Shown piece after piece: positions 15,880 to 25,008 of a stretch of DNA of 42,224 nucleotides. This DNA comes from QZLE01 sp033852075 (GTDB lineage Bacteria > Pseudomonadota > Gammaproteobacteria > QZLD01). Each line of letters opens with the position of its first letter. Position 1 is the stretch's first letter. The translations under genes and the position numbers were made by a program. The DNA is taken from the NCBI GenBank assembly GCA_033852075.1, contig JAWSVC010000016.1, forward strand, positions 1-42,224, given 5' to 3'. The notes under the pieces are model-generated. The model saw only the letters and a program-made list of their open reading frames with translations. It was not told where the DNA came from and ran no database searches.

Positions 15880-16806
15880 ATGCTTAGATTTATTCTACAA
15901 AAGGTATTAGGTGCTGCAATCTCAATAACCGGGGTTGTTTGCCTGGTATTTTTATTAATTCACCTTGTTCCCGGCGATCCGGTAGAAATGATGTTGGGTG
16001 AATCGGCGCGTATGGCTGATCGGGCAGCGTTGGCTGCAAAACTGGGCCTGGATAAATCACTACTGCAGCAGTTTATTGATTTTGTAAGTGGAGTTTTTAC
16101 TCTTGATTTTGGGGAGTCATACGTAACTGGAGAGCCAATTTCCAGAATGATTTTGGATAGATTGCCGGCAACGGTTTGGTTGGCAGGAGCTTCTTTGTTA
16201 ATAACGGTATTGATCGCGTTTCCATTAGGTGCAATAGCGGCAATAAAAAAGAATACTATTGCTGATAGTACTGCGATGGGTTTTTCTTTATTAGGGGTTT
16301 CTATTCCAAATTTCTGGATGGGACAGATCCTGATTCTTATTTTTGCATTGCTTTTAGGTTGGTTTCCGGTAAGTGGTTATCAAGGCGATGGCGCGATTGT
16401 ATTGCCGGCAATAACTTTAGGAACGGCTTTGGCGGCTATATTGTCACGAATGATTAGAAGCACCTTGCTTGAGGTGCTGGGTGAAGACTATATTCGTACT
16501 GCACGCGCCAAGGGTTGTAGTCAGACAAGGGTTATTGCAATGCACGCTATGCGTAATGCCATATTGCCGGTTATTACCCTTATTGGATTGCAGCTTGGAA
16601 CCTTGCTAGCAGGTGCAGTTATTACGGAACGTGTATTTTCCTGGCCGGGAATAGGTCTGATGGTCGTAGAATCGATTCAAAAGCGCGATTATCCGGTTGT
16701 GCAGATATCCGTATTGCTAATTAGTACCACTTATGTTGTGGTTAATATGCTTACCGACATCATGTATGCGGTAATTGATCCTCGTATCAGATATAGGGAA
16801 GGGTGA
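15880..16806 (+). CDS. Peptide ABC transporter permease, DppB/OppB type
   Basis: 308 residues with about six membrane segments. The N-terminus (MLRFILQKVLGAAISITGVVCLVFLLIHLVPGDP) and AAKLGLDKSLLQQFIDFVSG are typical of DppB/OppB. The EAA loop contacting the ATPase is EDYIRTARAKGCSQTRVIAMHAMRNAILPVI, and ITERVFSWPGIG is the family signature. It pairs with the next permease 10 bases downstream. No ATPase gene is in the window, so the transporter must borrow ATP-binding subunits from elsewhere. Confidence 0.94.
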   Translation: MLRFILQKVLGAAISITGVVCLVFLLIHLVPGDPVEMMLGESARMADRAALAAKLGLDKSLLQQFIDFVSGVFTLDFGESYVTGEPISRMILDRLPATVWLAGASLLITVLIAFPLGAIAAIKKNTIADSTAMGFSLLGVSIPNFWMGQILILIFALLLGWFPVSGYQGDGAIVLPAITLGTALAAILSRMIRSTLLEVLGEDYIRTARAKGCSQTRVIAMHAMRNAILPVITLIGLQLGTLLAGAVITERVFSWPGIGLMVVESIQKRDYPVVQISVLLISTTYVVVNMLTDIMYAVIDPRIRYREG

Positions 16807-16816
16807 AGTAGACTAT

Positions 16817-17620
16817 ATGTTTAGAAAATACTTCCCAATAACGATACTGGTTTTATGGTTGCTGATAATTATAGCCGGTTTGATCTTTCCATTTAATCCA
16901 AATCAGATCGATTTAACTCAGATATTATCTACCCCAAGTTTAAATAATATTATGGGGACTGATGATCTTGGAAGATCGATTATGGATAGAACAATTACCG
17001 GTGGTTTTACCTCATTTATTGTTGCGGCCTTTGTTACCTTGATTTCGGTAGTTGTTGGCACGGCGGTAGGCTGTGTTAGCGGTTATGTAGGAGGTTGGAC
17101 CGATGGCCTCATAGTTAGAATTATTGATGTTTTTCTGGCATTCCCGGGAATACTTTTGGCGATAGCTCTTTCCGGAGTTATGGGGCCAGGGATCGAAAAC
17201 GTGATAATTGCGCTTTCTATCGTGGGTTGGGTTGGTTATGCAAGGCTTTCTCGAGCGCAGGTATTAAGTATTAAAAATCGTGAGCATGTATTGGCCGCTA
17301 CCGCATTGGGAACCGGACATTTTGAAATCATAAAGACCCATATTCTGCCATTGATCATGGCTCCTTTAATTGTTGAAGGTACATTTGGAATTGCTGGAAT
17401 CGTGATTGCGGAGGCTGGGCTTTCTTATCTTGGATTAGGTGTGCAACCACCTGCTTCATCTTGGGGTAGTATGATTCGTGATGGATCTCAGTATTTATTG
17501 GTCGCACCGCATATGGTGATAGCTCCGGGGGTTATGTTAATGTTGGTGGTTATGTCGGTTAATCTCATCGGTGATCAGATTCGTGATTATCTTGATGTTA
17601 AGGATGTAAGTAAAAGTTAA
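16817..17620 (+). CDS. Peptide ABC transporter permease, DppC/OppC type
   Basis: 267 residues from the ATG at 16817; an in-frame TTG at 16775 overlaps dppB and is rejected. The signatures LGTDDLGRS-like (MGTDDLGRSIMDRT), EAA loop VLAATALGTGHFEIIKTHILPLIMAPLIV and GIVIAEAGLSYLGLGVQPPASSWGSM identify a DppC/OppC permease with about six membrane segments. It completes the permease pair and precedes a repeat hairpin and nagZ. Confidence 0.94.
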   Translation: MFRKYFPITILVLWLLIIIAGLIFPFNPNQIDLTQILSTPSLNNIMGTDDLGRSIMDRTITGGFTSFIVAAFVTLISVVVGTAVGCVSGYVGGWTDGLIVRIIDVFLAFPGILLAIALSGVMGPGIENVIIALSIVGWVGYARLSRAQVLSIKNREHVLAATALGTGHFEIIKTHILPLIMAPLIVEGTFGIAGIVIAEAGLSYLGLGVQPPASSWGSMIRDGSQYLLVAPHMVIAPGVMLMLVVMSVNLIGDQIRDYLDVKDVSKS

Positions 17621-17665
17621 AAGCATTAACAAAACACCACGTACAATCGGAACATTTCTCGTTTA

Positions 17666-17697
17666 CCTCGTTCCCAAACTGGAGTTTTGGAACGAGG
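17666..17697. repeat. CTCGTTCCCAA palindromic repeat, copy 1
   Basis: CCTCGTTCCCAAACT (17666-17680) pairs with AGTTTTGGAACGAGG (17683-17697), with one mismatch and a two-base centre. Relatives occur at 32139-32230. It lies between dppC and nagZ and could attenuate read-through. Confidence 0.8.
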
Positions 17698-17721
17698 GAA
17701 AAATTAAAATAAGGAATTTTT

Positions 17722-18681
17722 ATGTCATATGGATTCTTAATGGTTGATATCGAAGGTTACGAACTTAATGAAGAAGATATCGAGATCTTAGAAAATCCTC
17801 TAGTATGTGGAGTAATCCTGTTTTCCAGGAATTATAAAGATAAAGAACAACTAAAAAAACTTACAGAGCAGATTCGTGGGGTTAAATCTCCAAGGTTGGT
17901 AATTGCAGTAGATCAGGAAGGGGGAAGGGTGCAGCGTTTTAAGGATGGTTTTACTATTTTTCCTCCTGCTAGAGAATATGCTGCGATCTATCAGAATGAT
18001 CCTGAGCAGGCAAAAAAGCTGGCCTATGATAATGGGGTTAAATTGGCATCTGAGTTACTTGAGGTTGGAGTTGATTTTAGCTTTACGCCGGTTCTTGATA
18101 TAGATTATGCAAACAATACAGTAATAGGAGATCGTTCTTTCGGTTCAGATCCGGAGCAAGTAATTGCCTTAACAGAAGCAATGATTGATGGTCTTGAAGA
18201 GGCCGGGGTGATTGCTGTTGGAAAGCATTTTCCTGGGCATGGTTATGTTGCCGAGGATTCACATTTAGAACTGCCGGTTGATTCAAGAACATTAGAGCAG
18301 ATAGAAGAAAAAGATCTGGTGCCATTTAAGGCACTTGCTCAAAAGATAAAAGGGGTTATGCCGGCCCATATTGTTTATGAAAAAATCGATTCAATGCCTG
18401 CAGGATTCTCTGATTTTTGGGTTAAGAATATTTTGCGGGGTCAAATTGGTTTTAATGGTGTGGTGTTTAGTGATGATATTTCTATGAAGGCAACAACGAG
18501 TTATGGCACAATCTCTCAACGAGTAAAGATGGCCTTGGTAGCTGGTTGTGATATGGTATTGATCTGTAATGATCGTGAAGCAGTAAATAAGGCGTTATCA
18601 AAAAGTGAGGAATATCAGGGGATAGTTCCGCGTTTTAATGATTTTTCTTGTTTGTATGGACAGATAGATAAGGGTTTATAG
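17722..18681 (+). CDS. nagZ: Beta-N-acetylhexosaminidase NagZ (GH3)
   Basis: 319 residues, cytoplasmic. NagZ removes GlcNAc from anhydromuropeptides during cell-wall recycling. Visible motifs are AVDQEGGRVQRF (62-73), GDRSFGSD, the GH3 signature GKHFPGHG (167-174), the acid/base dyad EDSHLELP (Asp179, His181) and the nucleophile Asp251 in VVFSDDISMKA. It is a little shorter than E. coli NagZ (341). It abuts the MscS gene with no gap. Its place after a peptide transporter and LDT supports a shared recycling role. Confidence 0.95.
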   Translation: MSYGFLMVDIEGYELNEEDIEILENPLVCGVILFSRNYKDKEQLKKLTEQIRGVKSPRLVIAVDQEGGRVQRFKDGFTIFPPAREYAAIYQNDPEQAKKLAYDNGVKLASELLEVGVDFSFTPVLDIDYANNTVIGDRSFGSDPEQVIALTEAMIDGLEEAGVIAVGKHFPGHGYVAEDSHLELPVDSRTLEQIEEKDLVPFKALAQKIKGVMPAHIVYEKIDSMPAGFSDFWVKNILRGQIGFNGVVFSDDISMKATTSYGTISQRVKMALVAGCDMVLICNDREAVNKALSKSEEYQGIVPRFNDFSCLYGQIDKGL

Positions 18682-19800
18682 ATGAAAGAGGATTTTATAG
18701 CTCAGTTTAAGGCTGTTGTTGCTAGTTTGACTGGAGAATACGCAAATGTAACACAAGTGTTTATCGTAGTACTTGCTGTAGTTATATTTAACTTTTTGGT
18801 TAGAAAATTCTTACAAAGACTTTCGCAAAAGTTAGAAAAGACCAAAAATCCCTGGGATGACGCTGTAATAAAAGCAGTTGGTAAGCCGTTGAATTGCTTA
18901 ACCTGGCTTATTGGTCTTACCTATGCTGTCGAGGTTGCTCAAGATCCGCAAAATCCAATTCAGATTTTTGAAAAGGTATGGGTTGTGCGAGATGTTGGTG
19001 TTATTGTTGTCATAACCTGGTTTTTGATACGTCTGGTACGTGAGATAGAAAACAATCTGCTTGCAAAACAAAGTATCAGAGGGCACGAAGTAGATGCCTC
19101 TACAGTTGATGCCATAAGTAAATTAATTCGTTTGGCAATAATTATCACTTCTGTTTTGGTTACACTGCAAACGTTGGGTATTAGTGTATCAGGTATTTTA
19201 GCATTTGGTGGTATTGGTGGTATTGCTATTGGTTTTGCCGCAAAAGACCTTCTTGCTAACTTTTTCGGTGGTCTTATGATCTATCTTGATCGCCCATTTT
19301 CGATCGGAGATTGGGTGCGTTCTCCGGATAAAAATATTGAAGGTACAGTTGAACATATTGGTTGGCGTTTAACCAGAATTCGTACCTTTGATAAGAGGCC
19401 TCTCTATGTACCAAACGGAGTGTTTGCAAATATTTCGGTTGAAAATCCATCGCGTATGACCAATCGTCGGATCAAAGAAACCATGGGGATTCGTTATGAT
19501 GATGCTAGTAAGATGGGCACCATTATTGAATCTGTTAAGACAATGTTGCAAGAACACCCTGATATTGATACCAATCAAACCTTGATTGTTAACTTTAATG
19601 CCTTTGCTGCCTCGTCATTGGATTTCTTTATCTATACTTTTACCAAAACTACTAACTGGATTGAATACCATAAAATCAAACAGGATGTTTTGCTAAAGAT
19701 AGTTGATATTGTTGAGGGACATGGGGCTGAGTTTGCTTTCCCAACTTCCACTATTCATGTGCCGGAAGAAGTGAAAGTAGTCCAAGGAGCAAATAGTTAA
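18682..19800 (+). CDS. MscS-family mechanosensitive ion channel
   Basis: 372 residues. Several N-terminal membrane segments precede the pore helix region AFGGIGGIAIGFAAKDLLANFFGG (Gly/Ala rich as in MscS TM3), followed by the beta domain GLMIYLDRPFSIGDWVR, IGWRLTRIRTFDKRPLYVPNGVFANISVENPSRM and a C-terminal alpha/beta vestibule. It would release solutes under hypo-osmotic stress. The start directly follows the nagZ stop and its stop overlaps the M50 start (TAATG), so the three genes are translationally coupled. Confidence 0.93.
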   Translation: MKEDFIAQFKAVVASLTGEYANVTQVFIVVLAVVIFNFLVRKFLQRLSQKLEKTKNPWDDAVIKAVGKPLNCLTWLIGLTYAVEVAQDPQNPIQIFEKVWVVRDVGVIVVITWFLIRLVREIENNLLAKQSIRGHEVDASTVDAISKLIRLAIIITSVLVTLQTLGISVSGILAFGGIGGIAIGFAAKDLLANFFGGLMIYLDRPFSIGDWVRSPDKNIEGTVEHIGWRLTRIRTFDKRPLYVPNGVFANISVENPSRMTNRRIKETMGIRYDDASKMGTIIESVKTMLQEHPDIDTNQTLIVNFNAFAASSLDFFIYTFTKTTNWIEYHKIKQDVLLKIVDIVEGHGAEFAFPTSTIHVPEEVKVVQGANS

Positions 19801-20489
19801 TGAGCCTTATTCTTATTTTGGTTTCATGGTATGTGGTTTTTGTTTTCTCAACTACAGTGCACGAAGCAGCACATGCTTGGGCTGCGAAGAAGGGCGGCGA
19901 CCTTACCGCGTATTATGGAGGTCAGGTTTCGATTGATCCTATCCCGCATATGCGCCGTGAACCATTTGGAATGATTCTTCTGCCAATTATCTCACTATTT
20001 ACTATGCACTGGCCGTTAGGTTATGCCAGTGCTCCATATGATCCCTATTGGGCGGTTCGTCACCCTAGAAAGGCTGCATGGATGGCGTTGGCTGGACCAG
20101 CATCAAATTTCGTATTAGCGGCAGTTGCAATGTTGTTGATGATTGCTGGATTAAAGCTAGGATTTTTTGTTCCTCCAGAACAGCTTGTAGCATACAGCAT
20201 CGTCAGCGGGGTTTCTGGTTTTACAAATGGTGCTGCTGTTTTGTTAAGCATGATATTTTTCCTAAATACATTACTTGGTGTTTTTAATCTTTTGCCATTG
20301 CCTCCATTGGACGGCAGCGAAGCGATTACACTATTGATGAAAGAGACAACCTTGCATAGATATAGAGCCTTTATTCAGCACCCATCACTAAGTATGTTTG
20401 GGATATTGATTGCGTGGATGATATTTGGAAGAGTTTTCTCGCCGGTAATAAATGCGGCAATTACTCTACTTTATAACCTTGCTAGTTGA
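19800..20489 (+). CDS. Membrane metalloprotease, M50 (site-2 protease) family
   Basis: 229 residues, polytopic. The zinc motif HEAAH (His21, Glu22, His25) lies in the first membrane segment and LLPLPPLDGS (164-173) carries the third ligand Asp171. The GGQVSIDPIPH and ALAGPASNFVLA blocks are typical of the short, PDZ-free group of M50 proteases. The substrate is unknown. It is coupled to MscS upstream, and its 3' end overlaps the converging propeller gene by 24 bases. Confidence 0.92.
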   Translation: MSLILILVSWYVVFVFSTTVHEAAHAWAAKKGGDLTAYYGGQVSIDPIPHMRREPFGMILLPIISLFTMHWPLGYASAPYDPYWAVRHPRKAAWMALAGPASNFVLAAVAMLLMIAGLKLGFFVPPEQLVAYSIVSGVSGFTNGAAVLLSMIFFLNTLLGVFNLLPLPPLDGSEAITLLMKETTLHRYRAFIQHPSLSMFGILIAWMIFGRVFSPVINAAITLLYNLAS

Positions 20490-21428
20490 TTGTTTTTGAA
20501 GAAGATAGATTGGCGCAGGTCTTTGTTCACTGGTAATCAGTATATCATTATCACTATCAAAGCTTAGTGCCTCAGCTTGCGATAACTTTGGAAACTCAAA
20601 GACCTTTGGTTTTTTGGTTAGAGCTTGTTCCCACTGTCCGTTTTCTAACTGATAGATATAACCATAGCTATAGGTTAGTACTGCTAATTCCTTACCGTCA
20701 GGGCTTATGTCCATTGCTGTTGGTTGCGATGCATATCTGCCGAGAAAAATATTTTTAAGGATAAATAAAAAATCTGGCTGTGGAATTTCGGTAAGTTCAG
20801 CTATTGGAGTTGCTATTAATAGCCTTTTTTTGGGATTTGGTGAAAGTGGTAATTGATACATCACAGCAGGTACCGTACGTTTGCTTAGTAACAGTATGCG
20901 ATCATTTTTAATGTCGACTGCGATAGATTCACAATCTCTTGGCCCATCCTGGTATCTGAATCGTATTCGTTGTTCTAATTTAATAGTGTTAAGTTTTTTA
21001 TGATTATACTTGCTAAGTTCAGGTTCTTTTATGACCCATAAAAATGAATCTTTATGCTCAGAATTATTATCGCCAGTATCTGCAATTATAAGAAAATGTT
21101 TTCCATCTTTTGAAAAGCTGGTTATATCTTCCCAGTCTCGGTTATCAGTACCCGTGATAAAATAGCGCCCTAAATGTTTTCCGGTTTTATCAATGGCGTA
21201 AATAAACGGTTTGTCGCCACCGTCATTAATAATCCAAAATACCTGATTATCTCTTGAAGATCTTGCTATGCCGCTGGCTTCATTTAATCTTTTGTATTTT
21301 AGTTTTCCCAAAAGTTTGCCTGATGAATATTCAGCTTGTTGTAGTTGTGAAATATCCAAGGCAAACGAATGCGTAGTTGTTAAAACAACTAGGGATAACA
21401 GTATCTTGATTGTAGTTCTAAAACTCAT
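20466..21428 (-). CDS. Secreted beta-propeller protein of unknown function
   Basis: 320 residues with a signal peptide (MSFRTTIKILLSLVVLTTTHSFA). Repeated beta-rich blocks (ASGIARSSRDNQVFWIINDGGD, NRDWEDITSF, LIIADTGDNNSEH, RDCESIAVD, PTAMDISPDGKELAVLTY, AEALSFDSDNDILITSE) form a propeller-like pattern, as in esterase-like/phytase-like or SMP-30-type folds. Acidic loops (DTGDN, NDGGD) could bind calcium. No catalytic residue can be named. It overlaps the DegS-like gene by four bases (ATGA), so it is co-translated with an envelope stress protease. Confidence 0.75.
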   Translation of the reverse strand: MSFRTTIKILLSLVVLTTTHSFALDISQLQQAEYSSGKLLGKLKYKRLNEASGIARSSRDNQVFWIINDGGDKPFIYAIDKTGKHLGRYFITGTDNRDWEDITSFSKDGKHFLIIADTGDNNSEHKDSFLWVIKEPELSKYNHKKLNTIKLEQRIRFRYQDGPRDCESIAVDIKNDRILLLSKRTVPAVMYQLPLSPNPKKRLLIATPIAELTEIPQPDFLFILKNIFLGRYASQPTAMDISPDGKELAVLTYSYGYIYQLENGQWEQALTKKPKVFEFPKLSQAEALSFDSDNDILITSEQRPAPIYLLQKQSTSKVIK

Positions 21429-22597
21429 TGTTGCTGGAAGCTGCTTGGCCTTTGAATAAGTGTTGCCTTGGTGCTAAATTTTTTACCTTGTTTTATACCT
21501 TCGATCGTTACTTCTACATTAGGTTCAATACCAGCAAGGTAGTTAATGGCTTTTGATGAAGTTGTTACATCTATATCATCAATTTTAAGAATGATGTCAC
21601 CAGGCTCTAAACCAGCTATGTCTGCAGGTCCTCCTCGATATATACCAGCAATTATTACTCCATCTGTCGATTTTAGACCAAAGGATTCTGCAAGCCTTTG
21701 AGTGATTTCCTGTGGCTCAATTCCAAGCCAGCCACGTTTGACATAACCAAAATTAATAATGCTGTCTTTAACCATATTTACCAAGTTGACAGGTATTGCA
21801 AAACCTATTCCGTGTGAACCTCCAGACTTACTAAAGATAGCGGTGTTAATTCCAATTAGTTTGCCGTGAGCATCTATTAATGCCCCTCCTGAGTTTCCAG
21901 GATTAATAGCGGCATCTGTTTGAATGAAATTTTCAAAGGTGCTGATGCCAAGGTCATTTCTGCCTTTGGCGCTAACAATTCCCTGGGTTACGGTTTGGCC
22001 AACTCCAAAAGGATCGCCAATAGCTAAAACAACATCACCAACCCTAAGTGAGTCAGAATCACCAATAGAGATCGAAGGTAGATTTTTAATGTCGATTTTT
22101 AAAACCGCAATATCGGTTTCCTTATCGCTGCCGACTACTTTGGCTTTGGCGGATCTATTGTCATGTAAAACAACGGTTATTTCGTCCGCCCCTTCAATAA
22201 CATGATTGTTAGTGATTATATATCCATCGTTTCCAATAATTACCCCGGAACCAAGACTGGTTTGTAGTTTTTGTTGCTGACGTGATTGATTGGGAATGCC
22301 GAAAAACCAACGGAACATTGGATCGGAAAAGAATTGATTTTGTTGACGAACTATCTTTGCTGTATGAATGTTAACGACTGAAGGTGCAGCTATGTTTACG
22401 GCATCCGCATAAGATACAGGGCCATACATTTTGTTAATTGTTGGATTAGTAGCAACCTGATTTTGATTTGCGGTGGTGGCTGTGTTATCGGGTTTTGGTT
22501 CTTTGTTATTTGGTAGATAGATTATGGTTAGTAAGGCGGCAATGAAGCCAACTATAACGTAGCTGATGATGTGTTTGATTATGCGAGGTGTCTTCAT
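21425..22597 (-). CDS. degS: DegS/AlgW-type periplasmic serine protease (HtrA family)
   Basis: 390 residues. A single N-terminal membrane anchor (about 8-28, no cleavage site) is followed by a linker and a trypsin-like domain: His132 in TNNHVIEGADE, Asp162 in ETDIAVLKID and Ser236 in NPGNSGGALID. One PDZ domain follows (about 285-380; VIIAGIYRGGPADIAGLEPGDIILKIDD). One PDZ plus an anchor is the DegS/AlgW arrangement; such proteases sense misfolded porins and cut the anti-sigma factor RseA/MucA. No rseA or rpoE homolog is in the window. Confidence 0.92.
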   Translation of the reverse strand: MKTPRIIKHIISYVIVGFIAALLTIIYLPNNKEPKPDNTATTANQNQVATNPTINKMYGPVSYADAVNIAAPSVVNIHTAKIVRQQNQFFSDPMFRWFFGIPNQSRQQQKLQTSLGSGVIIGNDGYIITNNHVIEGADEITVVLHDNRSAKAKVVGSDKETDIAVLKIDIKNLPSISIGDSDSLRVGDVVLAIGDPFGVGQTVTQGIVSAKGRNDLGISTFENFIQTDAAINPGNSGGALIDAHGKLIGINTAIFSKSGGSHGIGFAIPVNLVNMVKDSIINFGYVKRGWLGIEPQEITQRLAESFGLKSTDGVIIAGIYRGGPADIAGLEPGDIILKIDDIDVTTSSKAINYLAGIEPNVEVTIEGIKQGKKFSTKATLIQRPSSFQQQ

Positions 22598-22751
22598 AAA
22601 TTTATCCGCAAGTTATAACAGAAACCGTATGATTAGTTGGTATTGTAAAAAAGAAAGTTTTCAAATAGTTTCTATTGTGTTGAAATCGATTAAATAATCT
22701 TAGCATAAATAAAGAATATCCATTTTTAGTATTAACAGGAAGTGAAAAAAA

Positions 22752-23507
22752 ATGAAATTATCAGAAATTACAGCTTATCTTACAGAGTATTTGGCTGTAG
22801 ATAAAATCAAAGATTATTGTCCAAATGGCTTGCAGATTGAGTGCACTAATGAAATACAAAAAATTGTAACTGGTGTGTCGGCAAATATGGAGCTTATTCA
22901 GGCCGCGATAGATAGTGGCGCAGATACCATAATTACGCATCATGGTTATTTTTGGAAAGGAGAAGAGCCAACCATAACCGGTATTAAAGGTAATAGAATC
23001 AGGAGCATGATTCAAAATGGAATAAACCTGCTTGCTTACCATTTGCCGCTTGATGTGCATCCAGATCTTGGAAATAATGTGCTTTTGGCTAAACAACTTG
23101 GAATATTTATTGAAGGTGGTTTTGGTGATGTGGGGAATTTTGATATCGGTGTTTATGGAACTCTATCGACACCTTTATATGTTGATGAACTGCAAGAGAT
23201 GTTATCTGGGATTTTGGGAAGAACTCCTGAAGTAGTTGGTAGCTGTGAGAATAAGATAAATCGGCTTGGGATTTGTACCGGAGCTGCACAAGACTATATA
23301 GAAGAGGTCGCAGGTCTTGGAGTAGATGCATTTATTTCCGGAGAAATATCAGAACGAACACCTCATTTGGCAAAAGAATTAGGCATTAGTTATTTTGCAG
23401 CAGGGCATCATGCGACTGAAAGGTTTGGTGTGAAAGCGTTGGGTGAGCATATTGCGGATAGATTTGGTCTTGAAGTGGAATTTATTGATGTTGTTAATAA
23501 TGCTTGA
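22752..23507 (+). CDS. NIF3-family protein (YbgI-like, annotated GTP cyclohydrolase 1 type 2 homolog)
   Basis: 251 residues. NIF3 motifs are present: YCPNGLQIE, TIITHHGYFWKGEE (metal-binding His pair), LLAYHLPLDVHPDLGNN, LGICTGAAQDYI, DAFISGEISERTPHLAKE and AAGHHATERFGVKALG. It should form a toroidal di-metal protein. Its role in the cell is not settled despite the usual cyclohydrolase label. AGGAAGTG precedes the start. SspA follows after 99 bases with its own promoter. Confidence 0.93.
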   Translation: MKLSEITAYLTEYLAVDKIKDYCPNGLQIECTNEIQKIVTGVSANMELIQAAIDSGADTIITHHGYFWKGEEPTITGIKGNRIRSMIQNGINLLAYHLPLDVHPDLGNNVLLAKQLGIFIEGGFGDVGNFDIGVYGTLSTPLYVDELQEMLSGILGRTPEVVGSCENKINRLGICTGAAQDYIEEVAGLGVDAFISGEISERTPHLAKELGISYFAAGHHATERFGVKALGEHIADRFGLEVEFIDVVNNA

Positions 23508-23542
23508 ACTTATTGAAAAATAAGGGAAAAACAACAAAAGGC

Positions 23543-23582
23543 TTGACCTTTTTTGAAATTTATAAGATTATTGGCGCCAATA
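23543..23582 (+). promoter_or_regulatory. Candidate sspAB promoter with overlapping 14-bp palindrome
   Basis: TTGACC (23543-23548), a 17-base spacer and GATTAT (23566-23571) form a sigma70-like promoter. A perfect palindrome, TATTGGCGCCAATA (23569-23582), overlaps the -10 and the expected start of transcription, a good place for a repressor. Confidence 0.55.
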
Positions 23583-23606
23583 TTTGTTTTTCATAATGGA
23601 GATGAC

Positions 23607-24236
23607 ATGGCTTTAGTAGCAGGAAAAAGATCTGTAATGACTTTATTTACAGGCCCAACTTGTATTCATAGTCACCGCGTACGTATCGTTTTAGGTGAAA
23701 AAGGGATTGGCGTAGATGTTGAGCTAGCTAATGAGGATGCCCCACCAGAGGATCTTCTTGCCCTTAACCCATATGGTAGTGTTCCAACCTTGGTTGATAG
23801 AGATCTTGTTCTTTATGATCCACAGGTTATGATCGAATATCTTGATGAACGTTTTCCTCATCCTCCACTAATGCCTGTTGATCCGGTATCAAGAGCGCAA
23901 TGTAGATTGGCTGTTTGTCGCATACTTTCTGATCTATATGTATTTGTTGATGATCTTGAAAATGGAAGTGATAGAAAGATTAGTAAAGCCAAGAAAGGAC
24001 TTAAAGAGGCTCTTATTTCAAGTGCTGAAGTATTTGCTTCTAAAAAATATTTCTTAAGTGATGATTTTACAGTTATGGATGCGACTATCGCTCCTCTTTT
24101 ATGGCGTTTACCTAAATATGGTATTGATCTTCCTGTAGAAGGTGCTGTAATTGAAGAGTATGCAGATCGTGTTTTCTCTAGAACTTCATTCCAGGAGTCT
24201 ATGACTGAAGCAGAAAGAGAGATCCGCGGACTGTAA
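23607..24236 (+). CDS. sspA: Stringent starvation protein A
   Basis: 209 residues from the ATG at 23607 (GGAG six bases before). An upstream start at 23553 would translate the promoter palindrome and is rejected. It has a GST-like fold: KRSVMTLFTGPTCIHSHRVRIVLGEKG, LNPYGSVPTLVDRDLVLYDP and EYLDERFPHPPLMPVDPV, the family signature. SspA binds RNA polymerase and aids expression of stress and phage late genes. sspB follows after 31 bases, the classic operon. Confidence 0.95.
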   Translation: MALVAGKRSVMTLFTGPTCIHSHRVRIVLGEKGIGVDVELANEDAPPEDLLALNPYGSVPTLVDRDLVLYDPQVMIEYLDERFPHPPLMPVDPVSRAQCRLAVCRILSDLYVFVDDLENGSDRKISKAKKGLKEALISSAEVFASKKYFLSDDFTVMDATIAPLLWRLPKYGIDLPVEGAVIEEYADRVFSRTSFQESMTEAEREIRGL

Positions 24237-24267
24237 TATCCGTTCAAGTATATAGAAAGGAGCCGCT

Positions 24268-24699
24268 ATGATACCGAACCGCCCGTATTTGATCAGAGCA
24301 TATTATCAATGGATAATTGATAATGAGTGGACCCCATATATCATGGTTGACGCAACAGGTGATGGTATTCTGGCTCCTTTAGAGTATGCAGAGGATGGAA
24401 GACTGGTTCTTAATATATCGCCGAATTCAGTACGGGATTTAGAGCTTGAAAACGACTACGTAAATTTTTCTGCCAGATTCAATGGTATTCCGACACAGGT
24501 ACAAATTCCTACTTTCCATATCTTCGCAATCTATGCTCGCGAGAACGGTCAGGGAATGTTCTTTGGTGATATTGATGATGTAAAAGTCTCTAAGCATCAT
24601 AATGAAGATCATCCTCCTGAAGATCCAGATCCAAAAGGAAGCGGGCCTAAGGGCGGCGGGAAGAAGGTTAAGAAGCCAAATCTAACGGTTGTTAAATAA
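24268..24699 (+). CDS. sspB: ClpXP adaptor protein SspB
   Basis: 143 residues. The folded domain (RPYLIRAYYQWIIDNEWTPYIMVDA, LNISPNSVRDLELENDYVNFSARF, IPTFHIFAIYARENGQGM) binds ssrA-tagged proteins. A flexible Pro/Gly/Lys-rich linker leads to the tail KKPNLTVVK, which matches the ClpX-binding XB motif. It delivers ssrA-tagged peptides from stalled ribosomes to ClpXP. AAAGGAG lies eight bases before the ATG. Confidence 0.95.
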   Translation: MIPNRPYLIRAYYQWIIDNEWTPYIMVDATGDGILAPLEYAEDGRLVLNISPNSVRDLELENDYVNFSARFNGIPTQVQIPTFHIFAIYARENGQGMFFGDIDDVKVSKHHNEDHPPEDPDPKGSGPKGGGKKVKKPNLTVVK

Positions 24700-25008
24700 A
24701 TTATCTAATTTTCGAATACAGTTAAATCCCATTTTTATTTGGAGCTGTAATTATTAAAGAGGGTGTTTGATTTGGCTTTAATGCCGCGCAGTTGGTATGT
24801 AATATATAAACTTTCTAAATTTTATACCAGTCTTTATGTTATTTATATGCTACTTAGGTACTAAGCCTAAAGTACTAGTTCTAAAGTACGGTGTACAAGA
24901 TAATAATTATCAAAAATAATACCCTCTCTAATTTGTAACTAGTGAGTTGCATTTTGGGAAAATATCAAGCAACCCTTAATTTCTTTTACATAAAAATTGG
25001 ATGATATC
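24700..25008. other. Intergenic region upstream of the giant secreted esterase
   Basis: About 309 bases, AT-rich, no gene seen. CTAAAGTAC occurs twice (24867-24875, 24881-24889), 14 bases apart, just after a small palindrome CTTAGGTACTAAG (24853-24865). These could be regulator sites; the evidence is only the repetition. Confidence 0.4.
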
